NCBI GenBank assembly: GCA_030147905.1
Contig: JASBUM010000316.1
Location: forward strand, 1 to 11,075
Reading direction: 5' to 3'
Length of the DNA stretch: 11,075 nt
Origin: Acidimangrovimonas sp.
GTDB taxonomy: Bacteria > Pseudomonadota > Alphaproteobacteria > Rhodobacterales > Rhodobacteraceae
Translations under genes and position numbers: made by a program
Shown here: positions 1 through 7,123 of the stretch, in pieces
How the letters are laid out: the number at the start of each line of letters is the position of its first letter
How positions within the stretch are numbered: the first letter of the stretch is position 1
The notes under the pieces: generated by a model
Databases searched by the model: none
The model's input: the letters and a program-made list of their open reading frames with translations, nothing else
What the model was told of the DNA's origin: nothing

Positions 1-49
1 AAAGAAGCATGGCCGAGGCCGACAGAACTGCAAGCGTCTTCATGGGCAT
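1..49 (-). CDS. 5' end of a probable secreted protein (partial, runs off the left edge)
   Basis: Only 16 codons are inside the window. They read MPMKTLAVLSASAMLL, which looks like the start of a Sec signal peptide: a Lys near the N-terminus, then a hydrophobic Ala/Leu run. An AGGAG Shine-Dalgarno sequence lies 8 bases before the ATG at 49. The in-frame ATG at 43 would be 14 bases away, so 49 is preferred. The gene lies downstream of ispG on the same strand, separated by 278 bp. Nothing about the mature protein can be seen, so no function is proposed. Too short to exclude chance; the ribosome binding site is the main support. Confidence 0.55.
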   Translation of the reverse strand, partial: MPMKTLAVLSASAMLL

Positions 50-327
50 TGGAGTCTCTCCTTTTCGCTTTGAGACGTGTGATACGACATGGGAGCGATT
101 TGGGAATGCTTCAAAGCCCGGCGAAAAGCTCGGCAGAAAGCCGCAAGAAGGAGGGAGGTGCATTGCGCGGAAGTCGGCGTATCGGCCGATACCTGCGCAA
201 GAACGCCGCGCGCAGGCTTGGAATCGCGCACGAATCATGCGCGCCGACCTGGTCTTTGCGACGGTCCTGCGCGAAGCACGGGTGCGGGCCTGCGCGCGCA
301 ACCCCGCGCCGGGCTCTGGGCGCGCGC

Positions 328-1476
328 TCAGGCGGTCCCGGCGGCCTCGGCTGCTTCGGCTTCGGCCGCCGCTTCGGCTTCGATCTCGGCTGCGCGTTTC
401 TCGACCAGTCCGACGATATGGTCGATCATCTCGTCATTGGTCATCTTGTGACTTTGCCTGCCGGCCAGATAGACCATGCCCGCCCCCGCGCCGCCGCCGG
501 TGAAGCCGACATCGGTCATCAGCGCCTCGCCGGGGCCGTTGACGACACAGCCGATGATCGACAGCGACATCGATGCGGTGACATGGGCAAGCCGTTCCTC
601 CAGCCGCGAGACGGTCTGGATCACGTCGAAGCCCTGCCGCGCGCAGGAAGGACAGGAGATGATGGTGACGCCCCGGTGGCGCAGGCCCAGCGATTTCAGG
701 ATCTCGAAACCGACCCTCACCTCTTCGACCGGATCGGCCGAAAGCGAGACGCGGATCGTGTCGCCGATCCCCATCCACAACAGATTGCCGAGCCCGATCG
801 CCGATTTCACCGTGCCCGACAGCATCCCGCCAGCTTCGGTGATGCCCAGATGGATCGGCGCGTCCGTGGCATCGGCCAGTTGCTGATAGGCGGCGGCCGC
901 AAGGAAGACATCGGAGGCCTTCACCGAGATCTTGAATTCGTGGAAATCATTGTCCTGGAGGATCTTGATATGGTCGAGCCCGCTTTCCACCATGGCCTCG
1001 GGACAGGGTTCGCCATATTTCTCGAGCAGGTCCTTTTCCAGACTTCCCGCGTTCACCCCGATGCGGATCGAACAGCCGTTGTCGCGCGCGGCACGGATCA
1101 CCTCGCGCACGCGCTTCTCCTCGCCGATATTGCCCGGGTTGATGCGCAGGCAGGCAGCACCGGCCTCGGCCGCCTCGATCGCGCGTTTGTAATGGAAGTG
1201 GATGTCGGCCACGATCGGCACCGGGCTTTCCCGGGTGATCTCGCGCAGCGCCCGCGTCGCCGCCTCGTCGGGGGTCGAGACGCGCACGATATCGGCGCCG
1301 GCCTCGGCGCAGCGCAGGATCTGGGCGATCGTGGCGCGGACATCGGCAGTGTCGGTGTTGGTCATCGTCTGGACCGAGATCGGCGCGTCGCCGCCAACGG
1401 CGACCTTGCCCACCATGATCTGGCGTGACTTGCGGCGCTCGATGCTGCGCCAGGGGCGGATGGGGTTGTGCGTCAT
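328..1476 (-). CDS. ispG: 4-hydroxy-3-methylbut-2-en-1-yl diphosphate synthase (flavodoxin), IspG
   Basis: The 382-residue product is IspG (GcpE), which reductively converts 2-C-methyl-erythritol 2,4-cyclodiphosphate to HMBPP in the cytosolic MEP isoprenoid pathway. Visible signatures are the N-terminal TIM-barrel part ([10 protein letters not shown] about residues 34-43, [17 protein letters not shown] about 91-99, RINPGNIG) and the C-terminal iron-sulfur domain with CPSC (Cys275, Cys278), GCVVNGPGE (Cys310, Glu317), the expected ligands of the [4Fe-4S] cluster. Length is normal for the short bacterial form (E. coli 372), plus an Ala/Glu-rich tail of about 20 residues. I start at the ATG at 1476 (MTHNPIRPW), which aligns with family N-termini; the longer ORF starting at 1548 would begin inside the promoter candidate. 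The ribosome binding site is weak (GAGAG). rodZ lies 400 bp upstream on the same strand. Confidence 0.96.
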   Translation of the reverse strand: MTHNPIRPWRSIERRKSRQIMVGKVAVGGDAPISVQTMTNTDTADVRATIAQILRCAEAGADIVRVSTPDEAATRALREITRESPVPIVADIHFHYKRAIEAAEAGAACLRINPGNIGEEKRVREVIRAARDNGCSIRIGVNAGSLEKDLLEKYGEPCPEAMVESGLDHIKILQDNDFHEFKISVKASDVFLAAAAYQQLADATDAPIHLGITEAGGMLSGTVKSAIGLGNLLWMGIGDTIRVSLSADPVEEVRVGFEILKSLGLRHRGVTIISCPSCARQGFDVIQTVSRLEERLAHVTASMSLSIIGCVVNGPGEALMTDVGFTGGGAGAGMVYLAGRQSHKMTNDEMIDHIVGLVEKRAAEIEAEAAAEAEAAEAAGTA

Positions 1477-1519
1477 GGCGCTCTCGCGAAGCCGTCTGGA
1501 AAAGCGGATGGTCGCGCCT

Positions 1520-1548
1520 GACATAGGCCAGACCGGCCGCCGGGGCAA
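1520..1548 (-). promoter_or_regulatory. Candidate sigma70 promoter of ispG
   Basis: Read on the minus strand, TTGCCC (1543-1548) is followed after exactly 17 bases by TATGTC (1520-1525). The expected start would be near 1513, giving a leader of about 37 bases to the ispG ATG at 1476. Only three bases of each hexamer match the consensus, so this is a plausible inference, not proof. It supports separate transcription of ispG from rodZ. Confidence 0.4.
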
Positions 1549-1606
1549 CGCCCTGCCGGCAACGCGCCGGCAATGTGATCGCGCCTGCCCCTCGACGCCA
1601 TGGACA

Positions 1607-1698
1607 TGAAGCCGTCGTCACGCGAAGCCGCCCGATACGAAATCGTCGCGGCACGAAACCGCCGGGATATGAAACGGTCGCGGCGGGAACCGCCGGTA
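1607..1698. repeat. Imperfect tandem repeat, three units of about 30 bp
   Basis: Units lie at 1607-1637, 1638-1669 and 1670-1698 (31, 32 and 29 bp). Each has the plan (t/c)gaa(a/g)-(c/t)-cg-gtcg-...-cgaaaccgcc-cg-(a)ta, ending in gata, gata and ggta. They are diverged but clearly in register. The repeat sits in the ispG-rodZ spacer and no protein across it is convincing. Confidence 0.6.
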
Positions 1699-1830
1699 GC
1701 CGGCAAGACCGTCACGTCCCTCAGGTCCCGCGCGCCCCTCTCGCCCCGCGCACCCGGACCGCGCAACTGGGCGGGCGCCTCGCCATCCTGCCGCGCCCGT
1801 CATCCCGTCACATCAACGGCCCGGGCAGCA

Positions 1831-1848
1831 GGCCCGCCAAGGCGGGCC
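1831..1848 (-). terminator. Hairpin after rodZ, possible terminator
   Basis: GGCCCGCC followed directly by AA and GGCGGGCC is a perfect inverted repeat, practically a 7 bp stem with a 4-base loop. It begins 28 bases after the rodZ stop codon (1877-1879). No T-run follows on the minus strand, so intrinsic termination is uncertain; it may instead protect the 3' end or assist Rho. Confidence 0.45.
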
Positions 1849-1876
1849 GGGCGATTGCACGCGCTTCGGCGAGGGG

Positions 1877-3247
1877 TTACTTGCCCGGCGCCGAAGCGGC
1901 GTTGATGACCGCCGCCTTCGATGTCGGCACCGCGGCGGCCGAGGCGATGGCGAAATGGGCCAGTGCCGGGTCGCGCTTGACATCGGCCACCGCAAAGGAG
2001 GCGCGCAGATTGTCCGACGTCAGGGCAAGCTTGCTCACCACCTGCGTGCTGGTCGAGGCCGGCCCATAGGTCTGGCCGCCGATCTCGAAATAGACCGAGC
2101 CGGAATTGCCGGCGCGCAACCGGGCGGGCTGTTCGGCCTGGGGCACGCTGTAGCGTTCGCCGGCATTGAGGATCTTCTCGAACAGGACGGTGCCGTCGGC
2201 GCCGGTCACCCGCACCCAGGCCGGGCGGACGGCAAAGATCTGCACCCCCGGCGCGGCGGCCGCCACCACCTTGGGCGAATTGTCGGCCCCGTTCACCCCG
2301 GAAGCCGAGGCGATGGCCGCGGCCACGGCCGCATCGCCCCCCGCTGCGGCGGAAGCTGCGGCATCCGCCCCTGCAATCGGCGCGGGCGCCGATCCGGGTC
2401 CCGATGCCGGCAGCGCGCCATCGGCGATCTGCAGGTCGCTGGGTACCGGCGCATCGGGGTTGATCGCCGCGATCGGGCCATCGCGCGGCACCATCACCGG
2501 CACGTCGAGCGCCTTGGGCCGGTAGAGCCCGCCGGCATTCTGCGCCCCGGGCACCTTCAGCGCGGCGGAATTGTCGGCCTTGGGCGGCAGCTGGGCGACG
2601 CCGGCCAGCGGATCGAGGCTGGCGATCACCGCCGGTGCCTGATCGACCGGGGCGACCTGAACCTTCTGCACCTCCTGCAGCACGCGCCAGCCGCCGTAGC
2701 CGACGCCGGCGATCAGCGCGATCAGAACCGCCAGCGAACCGATCGCGCTGGGCTGGAACTGGAAGCCGCTGAAGGCGCCCGGCATGTGCGGCACGAAACG
2801 GATCCGCGGGTTGGCGATCGGATCGCCGGCCTCGGGCGCACCGCCGGCCGCAGCCGGCCGGACCGGGCGCGCCGGCCCGGGCCGCTTGACCGCGGCCGCC
2901 GGGCGCACGTTCTGGCCCGGCACCGGCATGAAGCTCTGCTCGGCGGAGAATTGCGCCTCGTCGCAGAAGCGCGCATAGGCCCATTCCGGGTCCATCCCCA
3001 GGTAGCGCGCATAGGAGCGCACGTAACCCGCGATGAAGCCGGGGGTCTCGAAGGCGCTGACATCGCAGTTCTCGATCGCCGCGATATAGGTCGCCTTGAT
3101 CTTCAGTTCCCGCTGGACATCTAGCAGCGACTTGGCCAGCGTCGCCCGCTCGCCGCGCATCACGTCGCCAAGACGAAGTTCGAAGTCGTCGAATCCTTTC
3201 GGCTTCGCCTCTTCCACCGCCGAAGGCCGTCCCCTTCGCCCGATCAT
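1877..3247 (-). CDS. rodZ: RodZ-like cell-shape protein (HTH_25, one TM helix, DUF4115)
   Basis: The 456-residue product has the RodZ plan: a cytoplasmic N-terminal helix-turn-helix of the HTH_25 type (about residues 20-95, with LGDVMRGERATLAKSLLDVQ and YIAAIENCDVSAFETPGFIAGYVRSYARYLG), a Pro/Ala/Arg-rich linker, one membrane helix (about 167-190) and a periplasmic part ending in a DUF4115 beta domain (about 333-398; AWVRVTGADGTVLFEKIL, GERYSVP). In E. coli RodZ binds MreB and links it to the elongasome; that role is inferred. The periplasmic linker of about 140 residues is Ala/Pro-rich and low complexity, and about 58 residues follow DUF4115. The start at 3247 has a GAGG sequence 8 bases upstream. 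rodZ beside ispG is a conserved neighbourhood. The protein could also be described as an HTH/DUF4115 protein not yet proven to act on MreB. Confidence 0.85.
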   Translation of the reverse strand: MIGRRGRPSAVEEAKPKGFDDFELRLGDVMRGERATLAKSLLDVQRELKIKATYIAAIENCDVSAFETPGFIAGYVRSYARYLGMDPEWAYARFCDEAQFSAEQSFMPVPGQNVRPAAAVKRPGPARPVRPAAAGGAPEAGDPIANPRIRFVPHMPGAFSGFQFQPSAIGSLAVLIALIAGVGYGGWRVLQEVQKVQVAPVDQAPAVIASLDPLAGVAQLPPKADNSAALKVPGAQNAGGLYRPKALDVPVMVPRDGPIAAINPDAPVPSDLQIADGALPASGPGSAPAPIAGADAAASAAAGGDAAVAAAIASASGVNGADNSPKVVAAAAPGVQIFAVRPAWVRVTGADGTVLFEKILNAGERYSVPQAEQPARLRAGNSGSVYFEIGGQTYGPASTSTQVVSKLALTSDNLRASFAVADVKRDPALAHFAIASAAAVPTSKAAVINAASAPGK

Positions 3248-3371
3248 TCACACTGCCTCATGCCTGTCCCATTGGTCGGCGACCGGGCCCCGCGAGCCTG
3301 CTCCGACTCACCCCCGCCGCCATGCGTCAGAAGCTATCACAAAGGGCGTGAATGTGCATCCGCTGATCCGG

Positions 3372-4601
3372 TCAGGCGCTGCGTTCCTGCTGGCGGTTCA
3401 GCGCACAGCGGGCCCACAGCTGATCCATCGCGCGCACCAGCGCCTCGAGCATCTGCGCATCATGCACCGGCGAGGGCGTGAAGCGCAGCCGCTCGGTGCC
3501 GCGCGGCACGGTCGGGAAGTTGATCGGCTGGGCGTAGATCCCGTGCTGATCAAGCAGCATCTCCGACAACCGGCGGCAATGGACCGGATCGCCCACATGG
3601 ACCGGCACGATATGGCTGCCGTGATCGATGATCGGCAGGCCCAGCCCGCGCAGCCGCATCTTGAGTATCCGCGCCTGCGACTGATGGCGTTCGCGCAGCG
3701 CGGCATCGGTCTTGAGATGCCGCACCGAGGCCGCCGCACCCGCCGCCACCGCCGGCGGCAGCGAGGTCGTGAAGATGAACCCCGAGGCGTAGGAGCGCAC
3801 CGCGTCCACCATCCGTGCCGAGGCCGCGATATAGCCGCCGAAGACGCCGATGGCCTTGCCCAGCGTGCCGTTGATGATGTCGATCCGCCCCGTCAGCCCG
3901 TCGCGCTCCGCCACGCCGCCGCCGCGCGGGCCGTACATGCCGACCGCATGCACCTCGTCGAGGTAGGTCAGCGCGCCGAATTCGCGGGCAAGGTCGCAGA
4001 TCGCCCCGATCGGGCCGAAATCGCCATCCATCGAGTAGATCGACTCAAAGGCGATCAGCTTCGGCGCCGCCGGGTCGTCGGCCTCGAGCAGTTCGCGCAG
4101 ATGCGCGATGTCGTTGTGCCGGAAGATCCGCTTGGCGCCGCCGTTGCGCCGGATCCCCTCGATCATCGAGGCGTGATTGAGCGCGTCGGAATAGATGATG
4201 AGACCGGGAAACAGCTTCGGCAGGGTCGAGAGCGTGGCGTCGTTGGCGATATAGGCGGAGGAGAAGACCAGCGCCGCCTCCTTGCCATGCAGATCAGCCA
4301 GCTCGGCCTCCAGCTGCCGGTGAAAGACCGTCGTGCCCGATATGTTGCGCGTCCCGCCCGATCCGGCCCCCGAGGCGTCGAGCGCCGTGTGCATCGCCGA
4401 CAGCACCGCCGGATGTTGGCCCATGCCGAGATAGTCGTTGCCGCACCACACCACGATCTCGCGGGTGCTGCCGTCGGGCCGGCGCCAGGTGGCATGGGGA
4501 AAATCGCCCTGCCGGCGTTCGATGTCGATGAAGGTGCGATAGCGCCCTTCCGCATGCAGTCGCGCAAGCGCGTCGTCGAGCGATTGGTCGTATCGGGTCA
4601 T
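3372..4601 (-). CDS. hemA: 5-aminolevulinate synthase
   Basis: The 409-residue PLP enzyme condenses glycine with succinyl-CoA to 5-aminolevulinate, the first step of tetrapyrrole synthesis in alphaproteobacteria. It belongs to the alpha-oxoamine synthases, fold type I. Visible motifs: [11 protein letters not shown] (about 50-60), [11 protein letters not shown] (81-91), SSAYIANDA (114-122), [12 protein letters not shown] (187-198), [11 protein letters not shown] (214-224, with Asp215 and His218) and [13 protein letters not shown], whose Lys249 should form the internal aldimine. Length equals Rhodobacter HemA/HemT (407). The start at 4601 gives [12 protein letters not shown] and has GAGGA 7 bases upstream; the same frame stays open much further upstream, but only as antisense of the peptidase gene. 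Transcribed away from the M20 peptidase. I cannot tell whether this is the hemA or hemT paralogue. Confidence 0.96.
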   Translation of the reverse strand: MTRYDQSLDDALARLHAEGRYRTFIDIERRQGDFPHATWRRPDGSTREIVVWCGNDYLGMGQHPAVLSAMHTALDASGAGSGGTRNISGTTVFHRQLEAELADLHGKEAALVFSSAYIANDATLSTLPKLFPGLIIYSDALNHASMIEGIRRNGGAKRIFRHNDIAHLRELLEADDPAAPKLIAFESIYSMDGDFGPIGAICDLAREFGALTYLDEVHAVGMYGPRGGGVAERDGLTGRIDIINGTLGKAIGVFGGYIAASARMVDAVRSYASGFIFTTSLPPAVAAGAAASVRHLKTDAALRERHQSQARILKMRLRGLGLPIIDHGSHIVPVHVGDPVHCRRLSEMLLDQHGIYAQPINFPTVPRGTERLRFTPSPVHDAQMLEALVRAMDQLWARCALNRQQERSA

Positions 4602-4656
4602 GGGATCTTCCTCGCCGAGGGGTCTCGGGCGCGGCGGGCGTCCGGGCAGATGGCCC

Positions 4657-4686
4657 CTGATACAGGCGTTTGGGGGCAAACGGCAA
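4657..4686 (-). promoter_or_regulatory. Candidate hemA promoter
   Basis: On the minus strand TTGCCG (4681-4686) precedes TATCAG (4657-4662) with an 18-base spacer. The hexamers match the consensus only partly. No FnrL-type TTGAT-N4-ATCAA or PpsR-type TGT-N12-ACA site was found by eye in the 171 bp between hemA and the peptidase gene. Confidence 0.3.
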
Positions 4687-4701
4687 GACGGCAATTTGCC
4701 G
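4674..4701. repeat. Cluster of GGCAA half-sites with a 13 bp palindrome
   Basis: GGGCAA (4674-4679), CGGCAA (4681-4686) and CGGCAA (4689-4694) are spaced 7-8 bp apart on the plus strand, and the last forms a perfect palindrome CGGCAATTTGCCG (4689-4701) with the inverted copy. The cluster overlaps the candidate -35 of hemA. It could be an operator; the binding protein is unknown. Confidence 0.4.
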
Positions 4702-4716
4702 CCGAACCATGCAATC

Positions 4717-4744
4717 TGGACAGATCCTGCCGCGCTGATAGGCT
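4717..4744 (+). promoter_or_regulatory. Candidate promoter of the M20 peptidase gene
   Basis: TGGACA (4717-4722, five of six bases of the -35 consensus) is followed after 16 bases by TAGGCT (4739-4744, a weak -10). The expected start near 4751 would leave about 22 bases before the ATG at 4773, including the good AAGGAG ribosome binding site. Confidence 0.35.
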
Positions 4745-4772
4745 CCGCCGCAAATTGTGAAGGAGTCTCGCC

Positions 4773-6164
4773 ATGTCCGACGCCCAACCCATCGACGCCA
4801 TCCTGGCGCGGATCGACGCCGATCTGCCCCGGGCCACGGAACGGCTGATGGCGCTGTTGCGCATCCCGTCGATCTCGACCGATCCCGCCTACAAGGGCGA
4901 TTGCGAACGCGCCGCCGACTGGCTGGTGGAAGACCTGCGCGCGCTGGGTTTCGACGCGGCCAAGCATTCCACCCCGGGCCATCCGATGGTGGTGGCCCGT
5001 TCGCCCGACGCGGGACAGCGGCAGCTGCTGTTTTACGGACATTACGATGTCCAGCCGGTCGATCCTCTTTCGTTGTGGGATCGCGACCCCTTCGACCCGG
5101 CGATCGAGGACGGGCCGCGCGGCCCCCTGATCCGCGGCCGCGGCGCCTCGGACGACAAGGGTCAGCTGATGACCTTCATCGAGGCCTGCCGCGCGTGGAA
5201 GGCCGAACATGGCAGCCTGCCGCCCAACCTCACGCTGTTCTTCGAGGGCGAGGAGGAATCGGGCTCGCCCTCGCTGGTGCCGTTCATGAAGGAGAATGCC
5301 GGGCCTCTGCGCGCGGATCTCGCGCTGATCTGCGACACGGGGCTGTTCGAATCCACCGTCCCCGCGATCGTGACCATGCTGCGTGGCCTGCTGGGCGAGG
5401 AACTGACCATTCGCGGCCCCTCGAAGGACCTGCATTCGGGCATGTACGGCGGCGCGGCGCAGAACCCACTGCGGGTGCTGGCGCGCGTCATCGCCGCGTT
5501 GCACGACGATCAGGGCCGGATCACCGTGCCCCATTTCTACGACGGCGTGCCCGAGCTGCCCGATGCGATCCGCGCCCAGTGGCAGAACCTCGCCTTCGAT
5601 CACGCCACCTTCCTGGGCGATGTCGGCCTGTCGGAACCCGCCGGCGAAAAGGACCGCACACCGCTGGAGATGATCTGGTCGCGCCCGACCTGCGAGATCA
5701 ATGGCATCTGGGGCGGCTATACCGGTGCGGGGTTCAAGACGGTGCTGCCGGCAGAGGCCCATGCCAAGATCTCGTTCCGTCTGGTCGGCCAGCAGGACCC
5801 CCTCGCGATCCGCGAGCATTTCCGCGCCCATGTCCGCGCCATGCTGCCACCCGATTGCACGGTCGAATTCAAGGACCACGGCGCAAGCCCGGCGGGCCAG
5901 ATGGCGATCGACGATCCGGCCTTCGAGGAGGCGCGCGCGGCACTGGGCGAGGAATGGCATCGCGCCGCCTCCTATGTCGGCTGCGGCGGTTCGATCCCGA
6001 TCGCGGGATACTTCAAGTCGATCCTCGGAATGGATGCCATGCTGATCGGATTCGGCCGCGACGACGACCAGATCCACAGCCCGAACGAGAAATACGACCT
6101 CGAAAGCTTCCACAAGGGGATCCGCAGCTGGGCGCGGATCCTGGCCCGGCTGCGTCAGTCCTGA
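4773..6164 (+). CDS. M20 family metallopeptidase (CNDP/carnosinase-like dipeptidase)
   Basis: The 463-residue product is a di-zinc M20 peptidase of the CNDP2/DUG1-like group, probably a cytosolic dipeptidase; no signal peptide is seen. Predicted metal and catalytic residues are in place: YGHYDVQP (His90), GRGASDDKG (Asp127 bridging), EGEEESGS (Glu161 general base, Glu162 ligand), CDTG (Asp188) and IHSPNEKY (His435). The lid/dimerisation domain occupies about residues 195-375, with LHSGMYGG (His221, corresponding to the dimer-interface His of CNDP2) and [17 protein letters not shown] (310-326). Length is typical of the family (about 460-480). The start at 4773 has AAGGAG 7 bases upstream. The gene is divergent from hemA and convergent with the DUF1344 gene, so it is probably monocistronic. 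The exact substrate cannot be read from the sequence. Confidence 0.93.
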   Translation: MSDAQPIDAILARIDADLPRATERLMALLRIPSISTDPAYKGDCERAADWLVEDLRALGFDAAKHSTPGHPMVVARSPDAGQRQLLFYGHYDVQPVDPLSLWDRDPFDPAIEDGPRGPLIRGRGASDDKGQLMTFIEACRAWKAEHGSLPPNLTLFFEGEEESGSPSLVPFMKENAGPLRADLALICDTGLFESTVPAIVTMLRGLLGEELTIRGPSKDLHSGMYGGAAQNPLRVLARVIAALHDDQGRITVPHFYDGVPELPDAIRAQWQNLAFDHATFLGDVGLSEPAGEKDRTPLEMIWSRPTCEINGIWGGYTGAGFKTVLPAEAHAKISFRLVGQQDPLAIREHFRAHVRAMLPPDCTVEFKDHGASPAGQMAIDDPAFEEARAALGEEWHRAASYVGCGGSIPIAGYFKSILGMDAMLIGFGRDDDQIHSPNEKYDLESFHKGIRSWARILARLRQS

Positions 6165-6180
6165 ACGGGCTTGGCCACGG

Positions 6181-6199
6181 TCCCGCACGAAAGGCGGGA
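6181..6199 (+). terminator. Hairpin after the M20 peptidase gene
   Basis: TCCCGC and GCGGGA form a 6 bp stem with a 7-base loop, 17 bases after the peptidase stop codon. An A-rich, not T-rich, sequence follows on the plus strand, so it is at best a weak terminator. Confidence 0.35.
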
Positions 6200-6206
6200 A
6201 TGAAAA

Positions 6207-6237
6207 GGGGGGCGAAGGCCTGTCGGCCCCGCCCCCC
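6207..6237 (-). terminator. Rho-independent terminator of the DUF1344 gene
   Basis: GGGGGGC (6207-6213) pairs with GCCCCCC (6231-6237), and GGCC-tgtc-GGCC forms an inner stem. On the minus strand the hairpin is followed directly by TTTT (6203-6206), the usual intrinsic terminator plan. It starts about 30 bases after the DUF1344 stop codon. The hairpin could also stop plus-strand transcription from the convergent peptidase gene, but no T-run follows on that side. Confidence 0.7.
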
Positions 6238-6267
6238 CGGCAAGAAAAGGGATCAAACTGACATCGA

Positions 6268-6528
6268 TCAGAGCGCCTGGATACCGGTCGCGGTGGTGGC
6301 GCCGGCGTCGTGCCAGGTGAAGCTGACCTTCTCGCCCGGCTTGAGCTGCTTGAACGCGTTCGCGGTGGTCACCTGATAGCTCGAACCGTTGGTCAATTGC
6401 ATGGTCATCGTCACCGGGTTGAGCGATTTGATGACGCCTTGACCTTGGTTCGCGCCGGCGCCGGCAAAGGCGGCGGAAGACGCGACGACAAGCGCGGCGG
6501 CGGCTACGGGAGCGATGAGTTTACGCAT
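6268..6528 (-). CDS. Small exported DUF1344 protein
   Basis: The 86-residue product has a Sec signal peptide ([10 protein letters not shown]... ending AFA, probable cleavage after Ala22) and a mature part of about 64 residues: [18 protein letters not shown], then SYQV...[11 protein letters not shown]. This pattern of a small beta-rich unit with a VxGxVKV-like end is what I know as DUF1344, a small periplasmic family of unknown function in alphaproteobacteria. The ATG at 6528 has AGGAG 6 bases upstream and starts exactly at the signal peptide; the in-frame ATG at 6543 would overlap the ribosome binding site. Mature protein has no Cys. A stem-loop with an A-rich loop lies just upstream in the leader (6546-6567), and a strong terminator follows the gene, so it is probably monocistronic. 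Confidence 0.85.
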   Translation of the reverse strand: MRKLIAPVAAAALVVASSAAFAGAGANQGQGVIKSLNPVTMTMQLTNGSSYQVTTANAFKQLKPGEKVSFTWHDAGATTATGIQAL

Positions 6529-6545
6529 TTCAATCTCCTGCATCG

Positions 6546-6567
6546 GATCCGTTTTTATTTTCGGATC
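6546..6567 (-). promoter_or_regulatory. Leader hairpin upstream of the DUF1344 ribosome binding site
   Basis: On the minus strand GATCCG (6562-6567) and CGGATC (6546-6551) can pair around a 10-base, all A/T loop. The stem ends 6 bases before the AGGAG at 6535-6539. It could be a stabilising 5' stem-loop or a translation control element; it is not a terminator because no T-run follows. Confidence 0.4.
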
Positions 6568-6679
6568 ACATAGTTAGGGCCCTCTGGGAGGTGTCGTGTC
6601 GGCCCGCCTTTGCAGCGGACCCGGCACCCCTGGGCCGTGCGGAAGAGATAACCGCGGCCGGCGCCTGTTGAAGGGGTCG

Positions 6680-6693
6680 TCACACCGTTGTGA
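6680..6693. promoter_or_regulatory. Palindrome TCACACCGTTGTGA
   Basis: TCACA and TGTGA are perfect 5 bp arms around CCGT. The site overlaps the left end of the GAACTA palindrome by two bases. The arrangement is the reverse of a CRP box (TGTGA-N6-TCACA), so I do not call it CRP. It may be part of a compound operator. Confidence 0.3.
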
Positions 6694-6710
6694 ACTAGAC
6701 AGTTTAGTTC
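6692..6710. promoter_or_regulatory. Operator-like palindrome GAACTA-N7-TAGTTC
   Basis: GAACTA (6692-6697) and TAGTTC (6705-6710) are perfect 6 bp inverted arms around a 7-base centre, a size typical of TetR/AcrR-family operators. It stands in otherwise GC-rich DNA, 164 bp upstream of the DUF1344 start, and no regulator gene is in the window. Its minus-strand reading contains ACTAAAC, also present at 9201-9207. Confidence 0.5.
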
Positions 6711-6789
6711 TTCAAGCGGCGGAACAAGTCCCCGGCTCCGGTCGGACCGCCCTGCCGCGTCACCCATCGCGGCCCGCACCCCAAGCCCC

Positions 6790-6845
6790 CGCCCGGCCCC
6801 GAACGCACGGCGCCCAACGCCCGGCCCCTGACGCCCGGCCCCGTC
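6790..6845. repeat. 14 bp tandem repeat, four units
   Basis: Units lie at 6790, 6804, 6818 and 6832. Three share the 11-base core CGCCCGGCCCC, and the second is diverged (CGCACGGCGCC). The repeat lies about 60 bp downstream of the stop codon of the 72-residue membrane protein. Confidence 0.6.
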
Positions 6846-6904
6846 CCGCAGCGGCGGCGGCGGGGCAATTCGCTGCCGGCCGGCGCCCGCCGCGAGCCCC
6901 CACG

Positions 6905-7123
6905 CTAGCCGCGCAGGACCATGCGCAGGATCTTGGCCGCAAGCAGCAGAAAGGGCGCCGCATGCAGGAAGAAATCAAGGATGTCGAGCGGCCGACGCAG
7001 CGTTCCCGCGCGCAGCATCTTGAGCTTTTCCCAGATATGCGGCTCGGGCACGAAGGGGGCGAGCCCCCAGGTCAGGCAGATGAAAAGCAGCACCGGCCAG
7101 GTGATCTGATCGAGAAAATGCAT
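6905..7123 (-). CDS. Small two-helix membrane protein, function unknown
   Basis: The 72-residue product has two hydrophobic segments (about residues 7-26 and 47-66) separated by a basic loop with PEPHIWEKLKML and RRPLDILDFFLHAAP. The sequence is coherent and looks like a short conserved Rhodobacterales family that, from memory, is sometimes named RND transporter in automatic annotation; a protein this small cannot be an RND pump. The ATG at 7123 is preferred over that at 7150 because it gives a compact N-terminus (MHFLDQITWP) and has GGAG about 9-12 bases upstream. A weak promoter candidate lies at 7150-7178. The WEK and DILDFFLH motifs in the loop may be functional. It probably stands alone; the tRNA genes are upstream on the same strand. 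Confidence 0.75.
   Translation of the reverse strand: MHFLDQITWPVLLFICLTWGLAPFVPEPHIWEKLKMLRAGTLRRPLDILDFFLHAAPFLLLAAKILRMVLRG

Larger units (their letters stand above)
1477..1876. other. 400 bp gene-free spacer between ispG and rodZ
   Basis: No convincing gene lies here. Open frames in this stretch are Arg/Pro-rich and have no recognisable domain or good ribosome binding site. The spacer holds the ispG promoter candidate (1520-1548), a three-unit imperfect tandem repeat (1607-1698) and a GC-rich hairpin (1831-1848) just after the rodZ stop codon. The stretch 1700-1830 is C-rich and otherwise featureless to me. Confidence 0.6.
6529..6904. other. 376 bp gene-free region upstream of the DUF1344 gene
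   Basis: No credible gene is seen. The part next to DUF1344 (6540-6600) is AT-richer and holds a leader hairpin. Around 6680-6710 lie two overlapping palindromes that look like regulator sites. From about 6760 to 6900 the DNA is strongly C/G-biased with a 14 bp tandem repeat (6790-6845) and a short GGC run (6851-6862). I could not identify a strong promoter for DUF1344. Confidence 0.55.

Noticed and set aside
40..231. 63-codon minus-strand ORF upstream of the left-edge gene
   Set aside because: It overlaps the start and ribosome binding site of the better supported signal-peptide gene in another frame, and has no motif or ribosome binding site of its own.
250..330. Terminator downstream of ispG
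   Set aside because: GC-rich near-inverted repeats exist but overlap the stop codon, pair imperfectly and have no T-run.
49..1428. 459-codon plus-strand frame over ispG
   Set aside because: Antisense of ispG, His/Arg/Asp-rich with no recognisable domain.
1800..3251. 483-codon minus-strand frame overlapping rodZ
   Set aside because: It is an Arg/Gly-rich shifted reading of rodZ without domains; the rodZ frame has HTH_25, a membrane helix and DUF4115.
3372..6188. 938-codon minus-strand open frame spanning hemA and the region antisense to the M20 peptidase
   Set aside because: Only its 3' part (3372-4601) is HemA. The upstream part is the complement of a clearly coding peptidase gene and has no family similarity; it is an antisense effect of high GC.
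6680..6693. CRP binding site
   Set aside because: The half-sites are in the opposite order (TCACA before TGTGA) and the spacing is 4, not 6.
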